This document shows, one piece after another, positions 44,188 to 52,625 of a stretch of DNA of 64,000 bases. Numbering within the stretch: position 1 is the first letter of the stretch; each line of letters starts with the position of its first letter. Source of the stretch: Manganibacter manganicus (GTDB taxonomy: Bacteria; Pseudomonadota; Alphaproteobacteria; Rhizobiales; Rhizobiaceae); NCBI RefSeq assembly GCF_002075885.1, contig NZ_MDET01000034.1, forward strand, positions 1-64,000. Direction: 5' to 3'. The position numbers and the translations under genes were made by a program. Below the pieces are notes generated by a model. It was not told the origin of the DNA. It ran no database searches and worked only from the letters and a program-made list of their open reading frames with translations.

Positions 44188-44463
44188 AATTCTATCGCTC
44201 CGGCAGGCGGGCATAGCTATGTCTGTGTGTTCCCGCGGGGACTAACATCAATCGACGCCATACCGAGAACAACAGCACAATTGGGCGGCCCGCTTACCAA
44301 GAACGGATAATGGGCCGGATCTCCATTCAGGCGATTTCGGGCAATGCGCCGTCTGGCGCGATCAGGACGAGATAACTGAAGAGTGCTGTCGAAGCCGGAA
44401 CAGAAATTGCTGCGCCTGGAAAGCACCCTATCGACAGAACGAATATCCATATGCTATCGATCG

Positions 44464-44496
44464 CCTCCATTGGTCCTATTGTTGGACCAATGGAGG
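44464..44496 (+). promoter_or_regulatory. Perfect 13-bp inverted repeat covering the Shine-Dalgarno
   Basis: CCTCCATTGGTCC at 44464-44476 and GGACCAATGGAGG at 44484-44496 are perfect inverted repeats with the spacer TATTGTT. GGAGG at the 3' end is the ribosome binding site of the GntR gene (ATG at 44501). As DNA, TTGGTCC/GGACCAA fits an FCD-type operator. As RNA, it would form a hairpin hiding the ribosome binding site. Confidence 0.7.
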
Positions 44497-44500
44497 AATT

Positions 44501-45223
44501 ATGGTCCGCACAAGCGCCGTGCAAAGCATTGCAGAAATTCTGCGCGCCGACATTCAGCAGAACTATAAACCGGACGATCTCTTGCAGAACGAGCGGCTTA
44601 TCGCTGAACGTCTCGGCGTCAGCCGCAACACCGTACGCGAGGCGCTTATTCATCTCGAAGCGTTTGGCATCATAGAGAAGACCCAGCGCGGCCCGCGGGT
44701 CTGCGCTCCGAGCGTCAGAGCTGTTTTCCATGTCATGGATCAGTATTTCGATCGCAGTCTCAAGACATGCCTGGACCTGCTTAACTTCCGGCGCATGATC
44801 GACATCGGTGCACTCTCGCAGGTGGTAAAGCATATCACCGACGCAGACGTGCAAACGCTCGAAGGTCATGTCGTTCAAATGCAGCGGTCGCTGACGGCGC
44901 GCGAGGACGCGCTGGCCGACTACGCTTTCCACAATGAAATTGTCCGCATTTCCGGCAATCATGTGTTGGAGACGCTCTACAAGGTGCTGTCTCACACGCT
45001 GGTTTTCTACATGGAGATCGGCAAGAGCAATCCAGTCAATCGCGAAAAAACCTTTGATGACCATCGGGCGATCATCACGGCATTGCGGGGCCGCTCGCTT
45101 GAGGCCGCGATCAAGGCATTCAGCGAACATTACAATTACAGCGAGCAAAGCGTGAGAGCAGTCTTCGAGAAGGCCGCGCCGCAGATCGCCGGTACGGACG
45201 GCCGACAGCAAGAGGGCAGATGA
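44501..45223 (+). CDS. GntR-family (FCD) transcriptional regulator
   Basis: A 240-residue regulator. The GntR winged helix is at the start (LLQNERLIAERLGVSRNTVR, EALIHLEAFGIIEKTQRGPR). The all-helical FCD effector domain has the metal-binding residues (FRRMIDIGALSQV; YAFHNEIVRISGNHVL; DDHRAIITALRGR), which usually bind a metal and an organic acid. It heads the sugar-acid operon and overlaps the dehydrogenase start (ATGA at 45220-45223). The inverted repeat before it suggests autoregulation. Confidence 0.93.
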   Translation: MVRTSAVQSIAEILRADIQQNYKPDDLLQNERLIAERLGVSRNTVREALIHLEAFGIIEKTQRGPRVCAPSVRAVFHVMDQYFDRSLKTCLDLLNFRRMIDIGALSQVVKHITDADVQTLEGHVVQMQRSLTAREDALADYAFHNEIVRISGNHVLETLYKVLSHTLVFYMEIGKSNPVNREKTFDDHRAIITALRGRSLEAAIKAFSEHYNYSEQSVRAVFEKAAPQIAGTDGRQQEGR

Positions 45224-46239
45224 TGAAGGTGCTGCGCATAGAAAAGGAAAACCGAACCCGTTTCCACGAAACGGCCCGGGTCGGCCTCGGCGAAGGGCAG
45301 GTCAGGGTGTCGGTGCATCACGTGGGCCTGTGTGGCAGCGACTACAACACCTTCAAGGGTTTGAATCCTCTCGTTGAATTGCCGCGCATTCCTGGCCATG
45401 AAATCGGCGGTGAAATTATCGCGTCGGGCGCTGGGGTGGACGAAACCTATCGGCCCGGCCGCCATGTCATCGTCATGCCCTATACAAATTGCGGTAAATG
45501 CTCGTCATGCCGGAAAGGTCGTTTCAATGCCTGCCGCCACAACAAGACGCTGGGCGTGCAGCAGGACGGCGGGCTAGCCGAAGAGATCGTCCTGCCCGCC
45601 GACAAGCTGATCCTCAACGACACGCTGAAACCCCGCCATCTGGCGCTGGTCGAGCCGCTTTCGGTCGGCTTCCACGCTGTCGGGCGGGGGCGCGTGGATG
45701 CGGGCGAAACCGTTGCCGTGCTCGGCTGCGGCATGATCGGCATGGGCGTGCTGATCGGTGCGGTGGCCAAGGGCGCACGCGTTATCGCCATCGACCCAAG
45801 CGAAGAGAAACGCAATCTGGCATTGAAATTCGGAGCTTGGCAGGCATTGCCCGCTGGCGGCGAGGAGTTGGTGGCCAGGGTAATGGAGCTGACAGACGAC
45901 GACGGTGTCGATGCGGCCTTCGAGGCCGTCGGCTCGCCGGCCACCTTCACGCAAGCGGTCGATCTCGCCGGCTTTGCCGGTCGCGTTGTCTATGTCGGCT
46001 ATTCCAAGGCGCCGGTGATCTACCAGACCCAGTATTTCAACTTGAAGGAACTGGACATCATGGGGTCGCGCAATGCCACATTGCAGGATTTCCGCAATGT
46101 CATTTCCCACCTGGAGACAATTGGCGACACGGCGGATCTGCTTATCTCCAAAGTCTTCCCGTTCGATGAGGCCGAGGCGGCGCTTCCCTATTGGGACGGC
46201 CATCGTGATGCCCTCAAGATCATCATAGAGCGGGTTTGA
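45220..46239 (+). CDS. Zinc-dependent alcohol/polyol dehydrogenase
   Basis: A medium-chain NAD(P)-dependent dehydrogenase of 339 residues, similar to sorbitol, idonate 5- or galactonate 5-dehydrogenases. Catalytic zinc ligands are in GLCGSDYNTF and PGHEIGGE; the structural zinc Cys set is NCGKCSSCRKGRFNAC; the Rossmann motif is VLGCGMIGMG. Start ATG 45220 overlaps the regulator stop. It probably oxidises a hydroxyl of the imported sugar acid or polyol. The SDR gene follows 2 bp later. Confidence 0.92.
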   Translation: MMKVLRIEKENRTRFHETARVGLGEGQVRVSVHHVGLCGSDYNTFKGLNPLVELPRIPGHEIGGEIIASGAGVDETYRPGRHVIVMPYTNCGKCSSCRKGRFNACRHNKTLGVQQDGGLAEEIVLPADKLILNDTLKPRHLALVEPLSVGFHAVGRGRVDAGETVAVLGCGMIGMGVLIGAVAKGARVIAIDPSEEKRNLALKFGAWQALPAGGEELVARVMELTDDDGVDAAFEAVGSPATFTQAVDLAGFAGRVVYVGYSKAPVIYQTQYFNLKELDIMGSRNATLQDFRNVISHLETIGDTADLLISKVFPFDEAEAALPYWDGHRDALKIIIERV

Positions 46240-46241
46240 AC

Positions 46242-47024
46242 ATGGCGGAGAACTCCACGCTTGCATTGCAGCATGCCTTCGGACTCGCCGGCAGACACGC
46301 GCTTGTCACCGGGGGCGGCAGCGGGTTGGGTCTTGCCATCGCCAAGGCGCTGGCCGCAGCCGGTGCCAGTGTCACCATCGCCGGCCGGCGTATGGAACTG
46401 CTGGACAAGGCCGTCGCCGAAATCGGGCATGGCGCTCACGGCATGGGTCTCGATCTGCGTGACATGGCCTCGCTCAAGGGCTTCGCCACCGAGGTGGAAG
46501 TCGCGTATGGTCCAGTGGACATCCTCGTGAACAATGCCGGCAACACCGTAAAGAAGCCTTTCGAGGAGCAGACCGTCGAGGACCTCGATCAGGTCTTTGA
46601 TGTGCATGTGCGCGGCGCACTGGAACTGACACGCTGCATCATTCCAGGCCAGGTGGCGCGGGGCGGCGGCTCAGTCCAGTTCATCGCATCCATGACTTCC
46701 TTTATCGGTCAGCCCTATGTCATCGGCTATACCACCGCGAAGTCTGCGCTGACCGGTGTGGTGCGCGGACTGTCGGCTGAATATGCCGGCCGTAACGTGC
46801 GGGTGAACGCCATCGCGCCCGGCTGGATCGACACACCCATGTTCCGGGCCGCCACGTCCAACGACAAGGCCCGCTACGACAAGATCATGGGCCGTATCCA
46901 AATGGGGCGTGTGGGAACACCTGACGATATCGGCTGGGCTTCCGTTTTCCTGGCTTCGTCCGCCGCCGCCTATGTCACCGGCCAGACATTGGTCGTGGAT
47001 GGCGGTGCTCTCGTCGGCTTCTGA
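46242..47024 (+). CDS. Short-chain dehydrogenase/reductase (gluconate 5-dehydrogenase-like)
   Basis: A 260-residue SDR. Cofactor motif LVTGGGSGLGLAIA, the NNAG motif in ILVNNAGNTVKK, and the catalytic Ser-Tyr-Lys in IASMTSFIGQPYVIGYTTAK are present, with LVVDGGALVGF at the end. ATG 46242 is preferred over the TTG at 46236. Its partner dehydrogenase lies immediately upstream. Together they could isomerise a sugar acid by oxidation at one carbon and reduction at another, as in the idonate/gluconate route. That is an inference from the gene set. Confidence 0.9.
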   Translation: MAENSTLALQHAFGLAGRHALVTGGGSGLGLAIAKALAAAGASVTIAGRRMELLDKAVAEIGHGAHGMGLDLRDMASLKGFATEVEVAYGPVDILVNNAGNTVKKPFEEQTVEDLDQVFDVHVRGALELTRCIIPGQVARGGGSVQFIASMTSFIGQPYVIGYTTAKSALTGVVRGLSAEYAGRNVRVNAIAPGWIDTPMFRAATSNDKARYDKIMGRIQMGRVGTPDDIGWASVFLASSAAAYVTGQTLVVDGGALVGF

Positions 47025-47056
47025 GCCGTTTTAGTTCAACCAAAGGGAAGGAAAGA

Positions 47057-48031
47057 ATGAAACCTGTTTTAAAATGTCTTGTGGCCGCCGGCGTGCTGCT
47101 GGCTTCCAGTGCCATGGCGGTTGCCGCCAATGTGACCATCAAGGTCGCCTATGAGAACAATCCGGGTGAGCCGGTCGATCAGGTCATGCATCATTGGAAG
47201 GATGACCTCGAAAAGCGCTCCAATGGCGAAATCACGCTCGAGCTTTATCCGTCCTCGCAACTCGGCTCCAAGAAGGACGTCACTGAGCAGGCGATGATGG
47301 GCCTCAACGTGATTACCATCACCGATGTCGGTTTCCTTGCCGACTACGATCCCGATCTGGGCGTGCTGTTTGGCCCCTATCTGGCGGATGATCCATCCAA
47401 GCTGTTCAAGATCTATGATGGCGAGTGGTTCAAGAAGAAGTCCGAGGGCCTGAAGGCCAAGGGCATCCATGTCGTCATGCGCAACTACCTCTACGGCGTG
47501 CGCCAGCTCATCACCAGGAAGCCGGTGCGTACGCCTGACGACCTCAAGGGCATGAAGATTCGCGTGCCGAACAACAATATGCAGATCAAGATCTTCGAAG
47601 CGATGGGGGCAACGCCCACGCCGATGCCGCTGGGGGAAACCTTCCCGGCGCTGGCGCAGGGCGTGATCGACGGCGTGGAGAATCCGATCTCGGTTCTTTA
47701 TGGCCAGAAGTTCCACGAAGAAGCCAAATATCTCTCCATGATCGGCTATCTTACCAACACCGCCATGTTCGTCGGCGGCGAGGCTTTCTTCAGCACACTG
47801 CCCGCAGACCAGCTCAAGCTCATCGAGGATACCGCCTATGACGCGGGCCTCTACAGCCAGAAGCTGACCACGGATCTGGACAACCAAATGGTTGCCAAGA
47901 TGAAGGAGGCGGGCGTCGAGGTGATCGATGTCGACAAAGGTCCGTTCAAGGCGCTGACCGAGAAGGTTTACACCGAGTTCCCGGACTGGACGCCCGGTCT
48001 TTATGACCAGATCCAGGCCGAGCTGAATTAG
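47057..48031 (+). CDS. dctP: TRAP transporter substrate-binding protein (DctP family)
   Basis: Periplasmic solute receptor of 324 residues with a Sec signal (MKPVLKCLVAAGVLLASSAM, cleavage near AVAA/NVTIK). The TRAP signature is LKGMKIRVPNNNMQIKIFEA with the ligand Arg, and MPLGETFPALAQGVIDGVEN. Related receptors bind sugar acids such as uronates. It follows the SDR gene after 32 bp, with GGAAGGA before ATG 47057. A long hairpin lies after the stop, before the membrane subunit genes. Confidence 0.93.
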   Translation: MKPVLKCLVAAGVLLASSAMAVAANVTIKVAYENNPGEPVDQVMHHWKDDLEKRSNGEITLELYPSSQLGSKKDVTEQAMMGLNVITITDVGFLADYDPDLGVLFGPYLADDPSKLFKIYDGEWFKKKSEGLKAKGIHVVMRNYLYGVRQLITRKPVRTPDDLKGMKIRVPNNNMQIKIFEAMGATPTPMPLGETFPALAQGVIDGVENPISVLYGQKFHEEAKYLSMIGYLTNTAMFVGGEAFFSTLPADQLKLIEDTAYDAGLYSQKLTTDLDNQMVAKMKEAGVEVIDVDKGPFKALTEKVYTEFPDWTPGLYDQIQAELN

Positions 48032-48044
48032 GCATCGTTCCCGA

Positions 48045-48082
48045 CGATGGAGGGGAGGCGGTATGACGGCTTCCCTCCGTCG
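48045..48082 (+). other. Intercistronic hairpin after TRAP receptor gene
   Basis: CGATGGAGGGGAG at 48045-48057 pairs with CTTCCCTCCGTCG at 48070-48082 (two wobble pairs) around a 12-base loop, 13 bp after the dctP stop. As with the hairpins at 3726 and 10469, it probably raises the level of the binding-protein message relative to the membrane subunits. Confidence 0.6.
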
Positions 48083-48154
48083 CGAACCCAACCATCAGCC
48101 TTGCGCCTGAATGGCCGAGGTCCTGTCCAGGAACGCCTCTCAAGGAACGTTTCC

Positions 48155-48625
48155 ATGAAATTCATAGCCCGCCTTACGGACTGGCTGGCGGCGTTGCCGC
48201 TATTCGTGCTGCTTGTGATTTTCAACGTCGCGGTGGTGATGCGGTATTTCGTCGACCGCCCGCTTTACTGGACCGAAGAGGTTTCCGGCCTGCTGATAGT
48301 CTGGATCGTCATGCTCGGCGCAATTGCCGCGGAACGGGACGACCAGCACCTGGCGATCCCCGTTCTCGTCGATCTGTTCGCACCGAAGGTCACGGTCCTT
48401 ATCAATCTCGTCGTTTCGGTGCTGTCGGCGGCGTTCCTTCTTTACGTGGCCTATGTGGGCCTGATGCTGGCGCTCTCCGTGAAGTTCAAAGTCACGGGCA
48501 TATTGCGGGTTTCCTACTTCTGGATCGATATCGCAATTCCGGCCGGTTTCGTTGTCATCGCAGCCTACATGGTGGCGCAAGGCGTTGCTCAGGCACGCAA
48601 AGCCTTTGCGGAGTACACTCCATGA
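48155..48625 (+). CDS. dctQ: TRAP transporter small permease (DctQ family)
   Basis: A 156-residue membrane protein with four predicted helices (ADWLAALPLFVLL-like start; GLLIVWIVMLGAIAA; VTVLINLVVSVLSAAFLLYV; IAIPAGFVVIAAYMVA). The family motif RYFVDRPLYWTEEVSGLLIV is intact. ATG 48155 follows AAGGAACG; the longer frame from 48047 would run through the hairpin. It overlaps the large permease gene by 4 bp (ATGA). Confidence 0.9.
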   Translation: MKFIARLTDWLAALPLFVLLVIFNVAVVMRYFVDRPLYWTEEVSGLLIVWIVMLGAIAAERDDQHLAIPVLVDLFAPKVTVLINLVVSVLSAAFLLYVAYVGLMLALSVKFKVTGILRVSYFWIDIAIPAGFVVIAAYMVAQGVAQARKAFAEYTP

Positions 48626-49896
48626 CCCTGACCGCCGTCTTCCTCATCATGCTTGCCCTGTTCGCGCTCAATATGCGTCTTTATGTGGGCATCCTCATGG
48701 CGGTCTTCGCCTATTTCGTGTTCTTCAACCCGATTCCGATCGCGATTGCCGTGCAGCGCTTCATCGGTCCCGCGCAGAACACCTCGCTGCTCGCCATTCC
48801 GTTTTTCATCATGCTGGGCACCGTCATGTCGCACACAGGGATCGCCGAGCGTATGATCAGAGTTTCCGATCTGCTCGTTGGACGCCTGCGCGGCGGCATG
48901 GCGTTGACCAATATCATGGTCTCCACCCTGATGGGCGGCGTCAGTGCTTCGAACCTCGCCGACAGTGCCATGCTGACAAGAATGATGGTGCCGGAGATGG
49001 AAAAGCGCGGTTACGACCGTGCTTTCTCCTGTGCGGTCACCGCCGCCGGGTCGCTGATTACGCCTATCATCCCGCCCGGCATCGCACTGATCATTTACGG
49101 CCTGCTTGCCGATGTCTCCATTGGCAAAATGTTCATGGCCGGCATCCTACCCGGCATCGTTGGCGCGGCGATCCTCATGTTCGCGGCCTATTCCACATCG
49201 GTCCGGCGCGGTTACAGGCCGAGCCGCGAGCGCGCGCTCACCGGCGCCGAGGTGCGCCAGACGCTGGGCTCTGCCTGGACGGCGGTGCTGCTCATCATCG
49301 CCATACTGGGTGGCATTCGCGCCAACATCTTTACCCCCACCGAGGCTGGTGCTGTCGCCGTCACCTTCGTGCTCATCATAGGCTTCTTCGTCTATCGCGA
49401 GATGAAGGTGCGACATGTGGTGGAATCGCTGGTGGATACCGCGAAATCGACCGCTACGGTCCTGCTGGTCATCATGGCATCATCGGCGCTCGCCTGGGTA
49501 TTCTCGCTGGAGCAGGCCGGACAATCGCTGGCCACCCTCATTTCGACCATCACGGACAATCCCTATCTGTTCCTGTTGGTGGTTAACATCGTGCTTCTGT
49601 TTTTGGGCATGCTGATCGAGGGAACGGCGCTGATGATCGTCCTGGTTCCGCTGCTTTTGCCCACGGTCAAGGCGATGGGCATCGACCCGATCCATTTCGG
49701 CATCGTCATCATCGTCAACCTTTCCATCGGCACGCTCACTCCGCCGGTCGGCACGGTGATGCTGATGGTCTGCAACATCGCCAAGGTGAAGGTCAGCGAT
49801 TTCACGCGCCAGGCAGTCAGCATGTATGCGGGTCTCTTCGCCTTTCTGCTGCTGGTCACCTACGTGCCGATCCTCTCAACACTTCTCGCCCAATAA
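48622..49896 (+). CDS. dctM: TRAP transporter large permease (DctM family)
   Basis: A 424-residue membrane protein with about twelve helices, the sodium- or proton-coupled transport subunit. Family marks include IPFFIMLGTVMSHTGIAERM, GGVSASNLADSAML, TAAGSLITPIIPPGIALIIY, and IGTLTPPVGTVMLMVCNIAK. It completes the receptor-DctQ-DctM set, all on one transcript. The substrate is probably a sugar acid, judging from the dehydratase and dehydrogenases in the operon. Confidence 0.94.
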   Translation: MTLTAVFLIMLALFALNMRLYVGILMAVFAYFVFFNPIPIAIAVQRFIGPAQNTSLLAIPFFIMLGTVMSHTGIAERMIRVSDLLVGRLRGGMALTNIMVSTLMGGVSASNLADSAMLTRMMVPEMEKRGYDRAFSCAVTAAGSLITPIIPPGIALIIYGLLADVSIGKMFMAGILPGIVGAAILMFAAYSTSVRRGYRPSRERALTGAEVRQTLGSAWTAVLLIIAILGGIRANIFTPTEAGAVAVTFVLIIGFFVYREMKVRHVVESLVDTAKSTATVLLVIMASSALAWVFSLEQAGQSLATLISTITDNPYLFLLVVNIVLLFLGMLIEGTALMIVLVPLLLPTVKAMGIDPIHFGIVIIVNLSIGTLTPPVGTVMLMVCNIAKVKVSDFTRQAVSMYAGLFAFLLLVTYVPILSTLLAQ

Positions 49897-49911
49897 AAAG
49901 GATTGCTCATC

Positions 49912-50610
49912 ATGTCCGATCATAAACTCTCTTCCGACAAGGCGGTTTTCGACGCTCTCAGGACAGAACTCTTCACCGCCGTCGTCGGCGATGTGCTCGA
50001 TGTCCTCGGTCATCGTCACCAGTTCCTGCCGGCGGGGCTTTCTCCGCTAAAGCCCGACATGAAGGTGGTGGGACGAGCTATGCCGGTGCTGGAGGCGGAC
50101 ATCTTTTCCGACGGCTCACCCAATGCCAAGGGACCGCTTGCCAATAAGCCATTTGGCCTGATGATGGAGGCGCTCGACGATCTCAAGGAGGACGAGGTTT
50201 ACATCGCCACAGGCGCGTCGTTGCGCTATGCGTTGTGGGGTGGATTAATGTCCACCCGCGCACTGCATCTGAAGGCGGCGGGCGCCATTCTCGACGGTTA
50301 CATTCGTGACACCGGAGAGATTGAGAAGCTCGGCTTCAACGTGTTTTCACGCGGCATCTACGCCCAGGACCAGGGCGCGCGCGGCAAGGTGATCGACTAT
50401 CGTTGCGCCATTGAAATCCAAGGTGTCCGCATCGAGCCGGGCGACCTCATCTTCGGCGACCGTGAAGGCGTGCTGATCATTCCTCGCGCCGTGGAAGCGG
50501 AAGCCATCGAACGCGCGCTGGAGAAGGTGCGCACCGAAAGCGAAGTCGCGGTCGCCATCCGCGGCGGCATGAGCGCCTGCGAGGCTTTCTCGACCTTCGG
50601 GGTGATGTGA
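49912..50610 (+). CDS. RraA-family protein (aldolase/demethylmenaquinone methyltransferase-like)
   Basis: A 232-residue member of the RraA/HMG-aldolase fold. The active-site region GAILDGYIRDTGEI holds the Asp, Arg and Asp that in the aldolase members bind metal and pyruvate. Members act either as class II 4-hydroxy-2-oxoacid aldolases or as RNase E inhibitors; in a catabolic operon the aldolase role is likelier. ATG 49912 follows AAAGGA; TTG 49903 is rejected. Its stop overlaps the next start (TGATG). It could cleave the 2-keto-3-deoxy acid made by the UxaA-type dehydratase. Confidence 0.86.
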   Translation: MSDHKLSSDKAVFDALRTELFTAVVGDVLDVLGHRHQFLPAGLSPLKPDMKVVGRAMPVLEADIFSDGSPNAKGPLANKPFGLMMEALDDLKEDEVYIATGASLRYALWGGLMSTRALHLKAAGAILDGYIRDTGEIEKLGFNVFSRGIYAQDQGARGKVIDYRCAIEIQGVRIEPGDLIFGDREGVLIIPRAVEAEAIERALEKVRTESEVAVAIRGGMSACEAFSTFGVM

Positions 50611-50951
50611 TGGCTACGCCGGAAGATGCGCAGGCTGATGACGGCAGCGACGGCCGGTTGCTGCTGCTTTCGGACGAGGACAATGTGTTGGTCGCGCGCC
50701 AGCCCATTTCGGCGGGCGAGACCATACTGGTCACAGGCGTTCCGGTTCACATCGGAAAAGACATCCTGCTCGGACATAAGATTGCCCGGCAGACCATCGC
50801 CGAGAGCGAGAAGGTGCGTAAATACGGTGCGCCGATCGGGTCGGCGACCAGAGCGATCGCCTTGGGCGAGCATGTGCACGTCCACAACATGAAAAGCGAT
50901 TACACCCGCACCCATATCATCGATGCCTCGGATGAGGAGAAGTCAAGATGA
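50610..50951 (+). CDS. UxaA-family dehydratase, small (SAF) subunit
   Basis: A 113-residue protein matching the N-terminal SAF domain of altronate/galactarate dehydratases (NVLVARQPISAGETILV; HIGKDILLGHKIARQTIAES; KYGAPIGSATRAIALGEHVH). The paired His residues near the end (HVHVHN) belong to the conserved region. In most enterobacteria this domain is fused to the large part; here it is a separate gene, as also seen in sulfolactate sulfo-lyase (SuyAB) and several rhizobial enzymes. It overlaps both neighbours by 1 to 4 bp. Confidence 0.86.
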   Translation: MATPEDAQADDGSDGRLLLLSDEDNVLVARQPISAGETILVTGVPVHIGKDILLGHKIARQTIAESEKVRKYGAPIGSATRAIALGEHVHVHNMKSDYTRTHIIDASDEEKSR

Positions 50952-52174
50952 GCAGACAATCCGACGTTAAGGCGACCGAGCTTCGCGGTTATCCTCGCTC
51001 TGACGGCCGCAAAGGCATTCGCAATGTAGTGATCGTTGCCTATCTGGTCGAATGCGCCCACCATGTCGGGCGTGAGATCGTCTCGAATTTTCGTGGCAAG
51101 GACGTGCATCTGATCGGCTTCCCCGGCTGTTTCCCCAACGAATATGCACAGCACATGATGGAGCGGTTATGCACGCATCCCAATATAGGTGCCGTGCTTT
51201 TGCTTTCGCTCGGCTGCGAGAGCTTCAACAAATTCTCGCTTTCCAGGATAGTCGCGGCGAGCGACCGCCCGGTGGCGACGCTGACCATCCAGAACAATGG
51301 CGGCACGCTTTCGACTATCGAAGATGGAACGGCCTGGGTGGGCGAGCAACTCGAAGCCCTGAAAGCGGCTGAGACCGTGCCGATGCGCCTCGACGAACTC
51401 GTCGTCGGCACCGTCTGCGGCGGCTCAGACGGCACGAGCGGGCTCACTGGCAATCCGGCCGTGGGTCGGGCCTTCGACCGGCTGGTCGAGGCAGGTGCGA
51501 CCTGCATCTTCGAAGAAACCGGCGAACTTATCGGTTGCGAGGAGATCATGGCCGATCGCGCCACTACTCCAGGGCTCGCCGATGAACTGCGCGCTTCGGT
51601 GGCCAAGGCCGCACGCTACTACGCCACGCTCGGCTATGGCAGCTTCGCACCTGGCAATGCCGATGGCGGGCTCTCCACTATCGAGGAAAAGTCGATGGGC
51701 GCCTATGCCAAATCCGGCTCCTCGCCGATTTCCGGCATCATCAAGCCGGGCGACATTGCGCCAACAGGTGGCTTGTTCCTGATGGATGTTGTGCCCGATG
51801 GCGAGGTGCGGTTCGGCTTTCCCAACATCTCGGACAATGCCGAGATCGTGGAGATGATCGCTTCTGGCTGCCATTTGACCCTGTTTGTCACGGGGCGTGG
51901 TTCGGTCGCCGGCTCGGCGATCTCGCCGGTCATCAAGGTCTGCGCTAACCCCGAGACTTATCGCAAGCTTGCAGGTGACATGGACGTTGATGCGGGACGG
52001 ATTCTTGAAGGCGATGCGACGCTGGATGAGGTCGGCACCGAGATACTCACGTTGATAATGGAAGTGGCACGCGGTACCAAAACCAAGTCGGAGCATCTCG
52101 GCCATCGCGAGTTTATCCTGACCTACAAGAGTTTCGAGCCGATCGGGCCAGCCTGTCTGCCAACCGCAGCCTGA
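50948..52174 (+). CDS. UxaA-family dehydratase, large subunit
   Basis: A 408-residue iron-dependent lyase subunit. Family marks are RGYPRSDGRKGIRNVVIVAY, the Cys in IGFPGCFPNEYA, LLLSLGCESFN, VVGTVCGGSDGTSGLTGNPA and FEETGELIGCEEIMADRA. The multiple conserved Cys suggest metal binding. It acts with the small subunit to dehydrate a sugar acid, giving a 2-keto-3-deoxy acid. The related split lyase SuyAB removes sulfite from sulfolactate, so substrate assignment is open; the sugar-dehydrogenase neighbours favour a sugar acid. It is the last gene of the operon. Confidence 0.88.
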   Translation: MSRQSDVKATELRGYPRSDGRKGIRNVVIVAYLVECAHHVGREIVSNFRGKDVHLIGFPGCFPNEYAQHMMERLCTHPNIGAVLLLSLGCESFNKFSLSRIVAASDRPVATLTIQNNGGTLSTIEDGTAWVGEQLEALKAAETVPMRLDELVVGTVCGGSDGTSGLTGNPAVGRAFDRLVEAGATCIFEETGELIGCEEIMADRATTPGLADELRASVAKAARYYATLGYGSFAPGNADGGLSTIEEKSMGAYAKSGSSPISGIIKPGDIAPTGGLFLMDVVPDGEVRFGFPNISDNAEIVEMIASGCHLTLFVTGRGSVAGSAISPVIKVCANPETYRKLAGDMDVDAGRILEGDATLDEVGTEILTLIMEVARGTKTKSEHLGHREFILTYKSFEPIGPACLPTAA

Positions 52175-52625
52175 CGTCGCGACGTCGATGCCGCCGTCGG
52201 CAACGGTGGGTTCCCATATGTTTCGAGCGTTGCTCGAGAAGGCGGTGCGCCGCAGCGACGCCTGCGGAGGCCGCCGTCCCGGCTTCGATGTCGTGCCGAT
52301 CGGCTGAGTTGGGTGCGCTTCTGTGGTCCCGGTCCCGGCGATGCCGTTCCCGACGCCAACGCCCTGCGCCCGCGTCGAGCATGTTTTGCCAAGCAGAAAG
52401 ACCGTATGGGGCTGTTCATCCGCACCATCGGAACCGCTCGCGCCGAAGCCGCGTCGTCTTCGCCAACATGGCCTACAACATGAAGCTTCCTGGAGCGCAT
52501 GGGCGTCAAAGCGCAAAATGACGACGCCGTAGATTGCCTGACCAGAAAGGCAAGAACTGTCAAATCGATTTCGCGAACGCTGTTAAAGGCCGGGTCCTCA
52601 AGGCGGCAAAGAGGACTGATTTGAC
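52175..52625. other. Intergenic region before the autotransporters
   Basis: About 450 bases, no convincing gene on either strand. GACGTCGCGACGTC, a perfect 14-bp palindrome, lies directly at the dehydratase stop (52173-52186). AAATCGATTT, the LacI operator core seen at 1527, occurs at 52562. A promoter for the first autotransporter is expected but I cannot place it. Confidence 0.45.
52562..52571. promoter_or_regulatory. AAATCGATTT palindrome, LacI-operator-like
   Basis: The 10-bp palindrome AAATCGATTT is identical to the core of the operator at 1527-1536. I saw no other copy in the window. It lies 54 bp before the ATG of the first autotransporter. It may be bound by the LacI regulator at 1589 or a relative; this is not proven. 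Confidence 0.35.

Noticed and set aside
52173..52186. GACGTCGCGACGTC palindrome as operator
   Set aside because: It overlaps the dehydratase stop codon and has no partner copy or downstream gene close by; noted but not called.
51425..52516. 363-residue minus-strand frame across the dehydratase end
   Set aside because: Mostly antisense to the UxaA large subunit; no recognisable domain or ribosome binding site.
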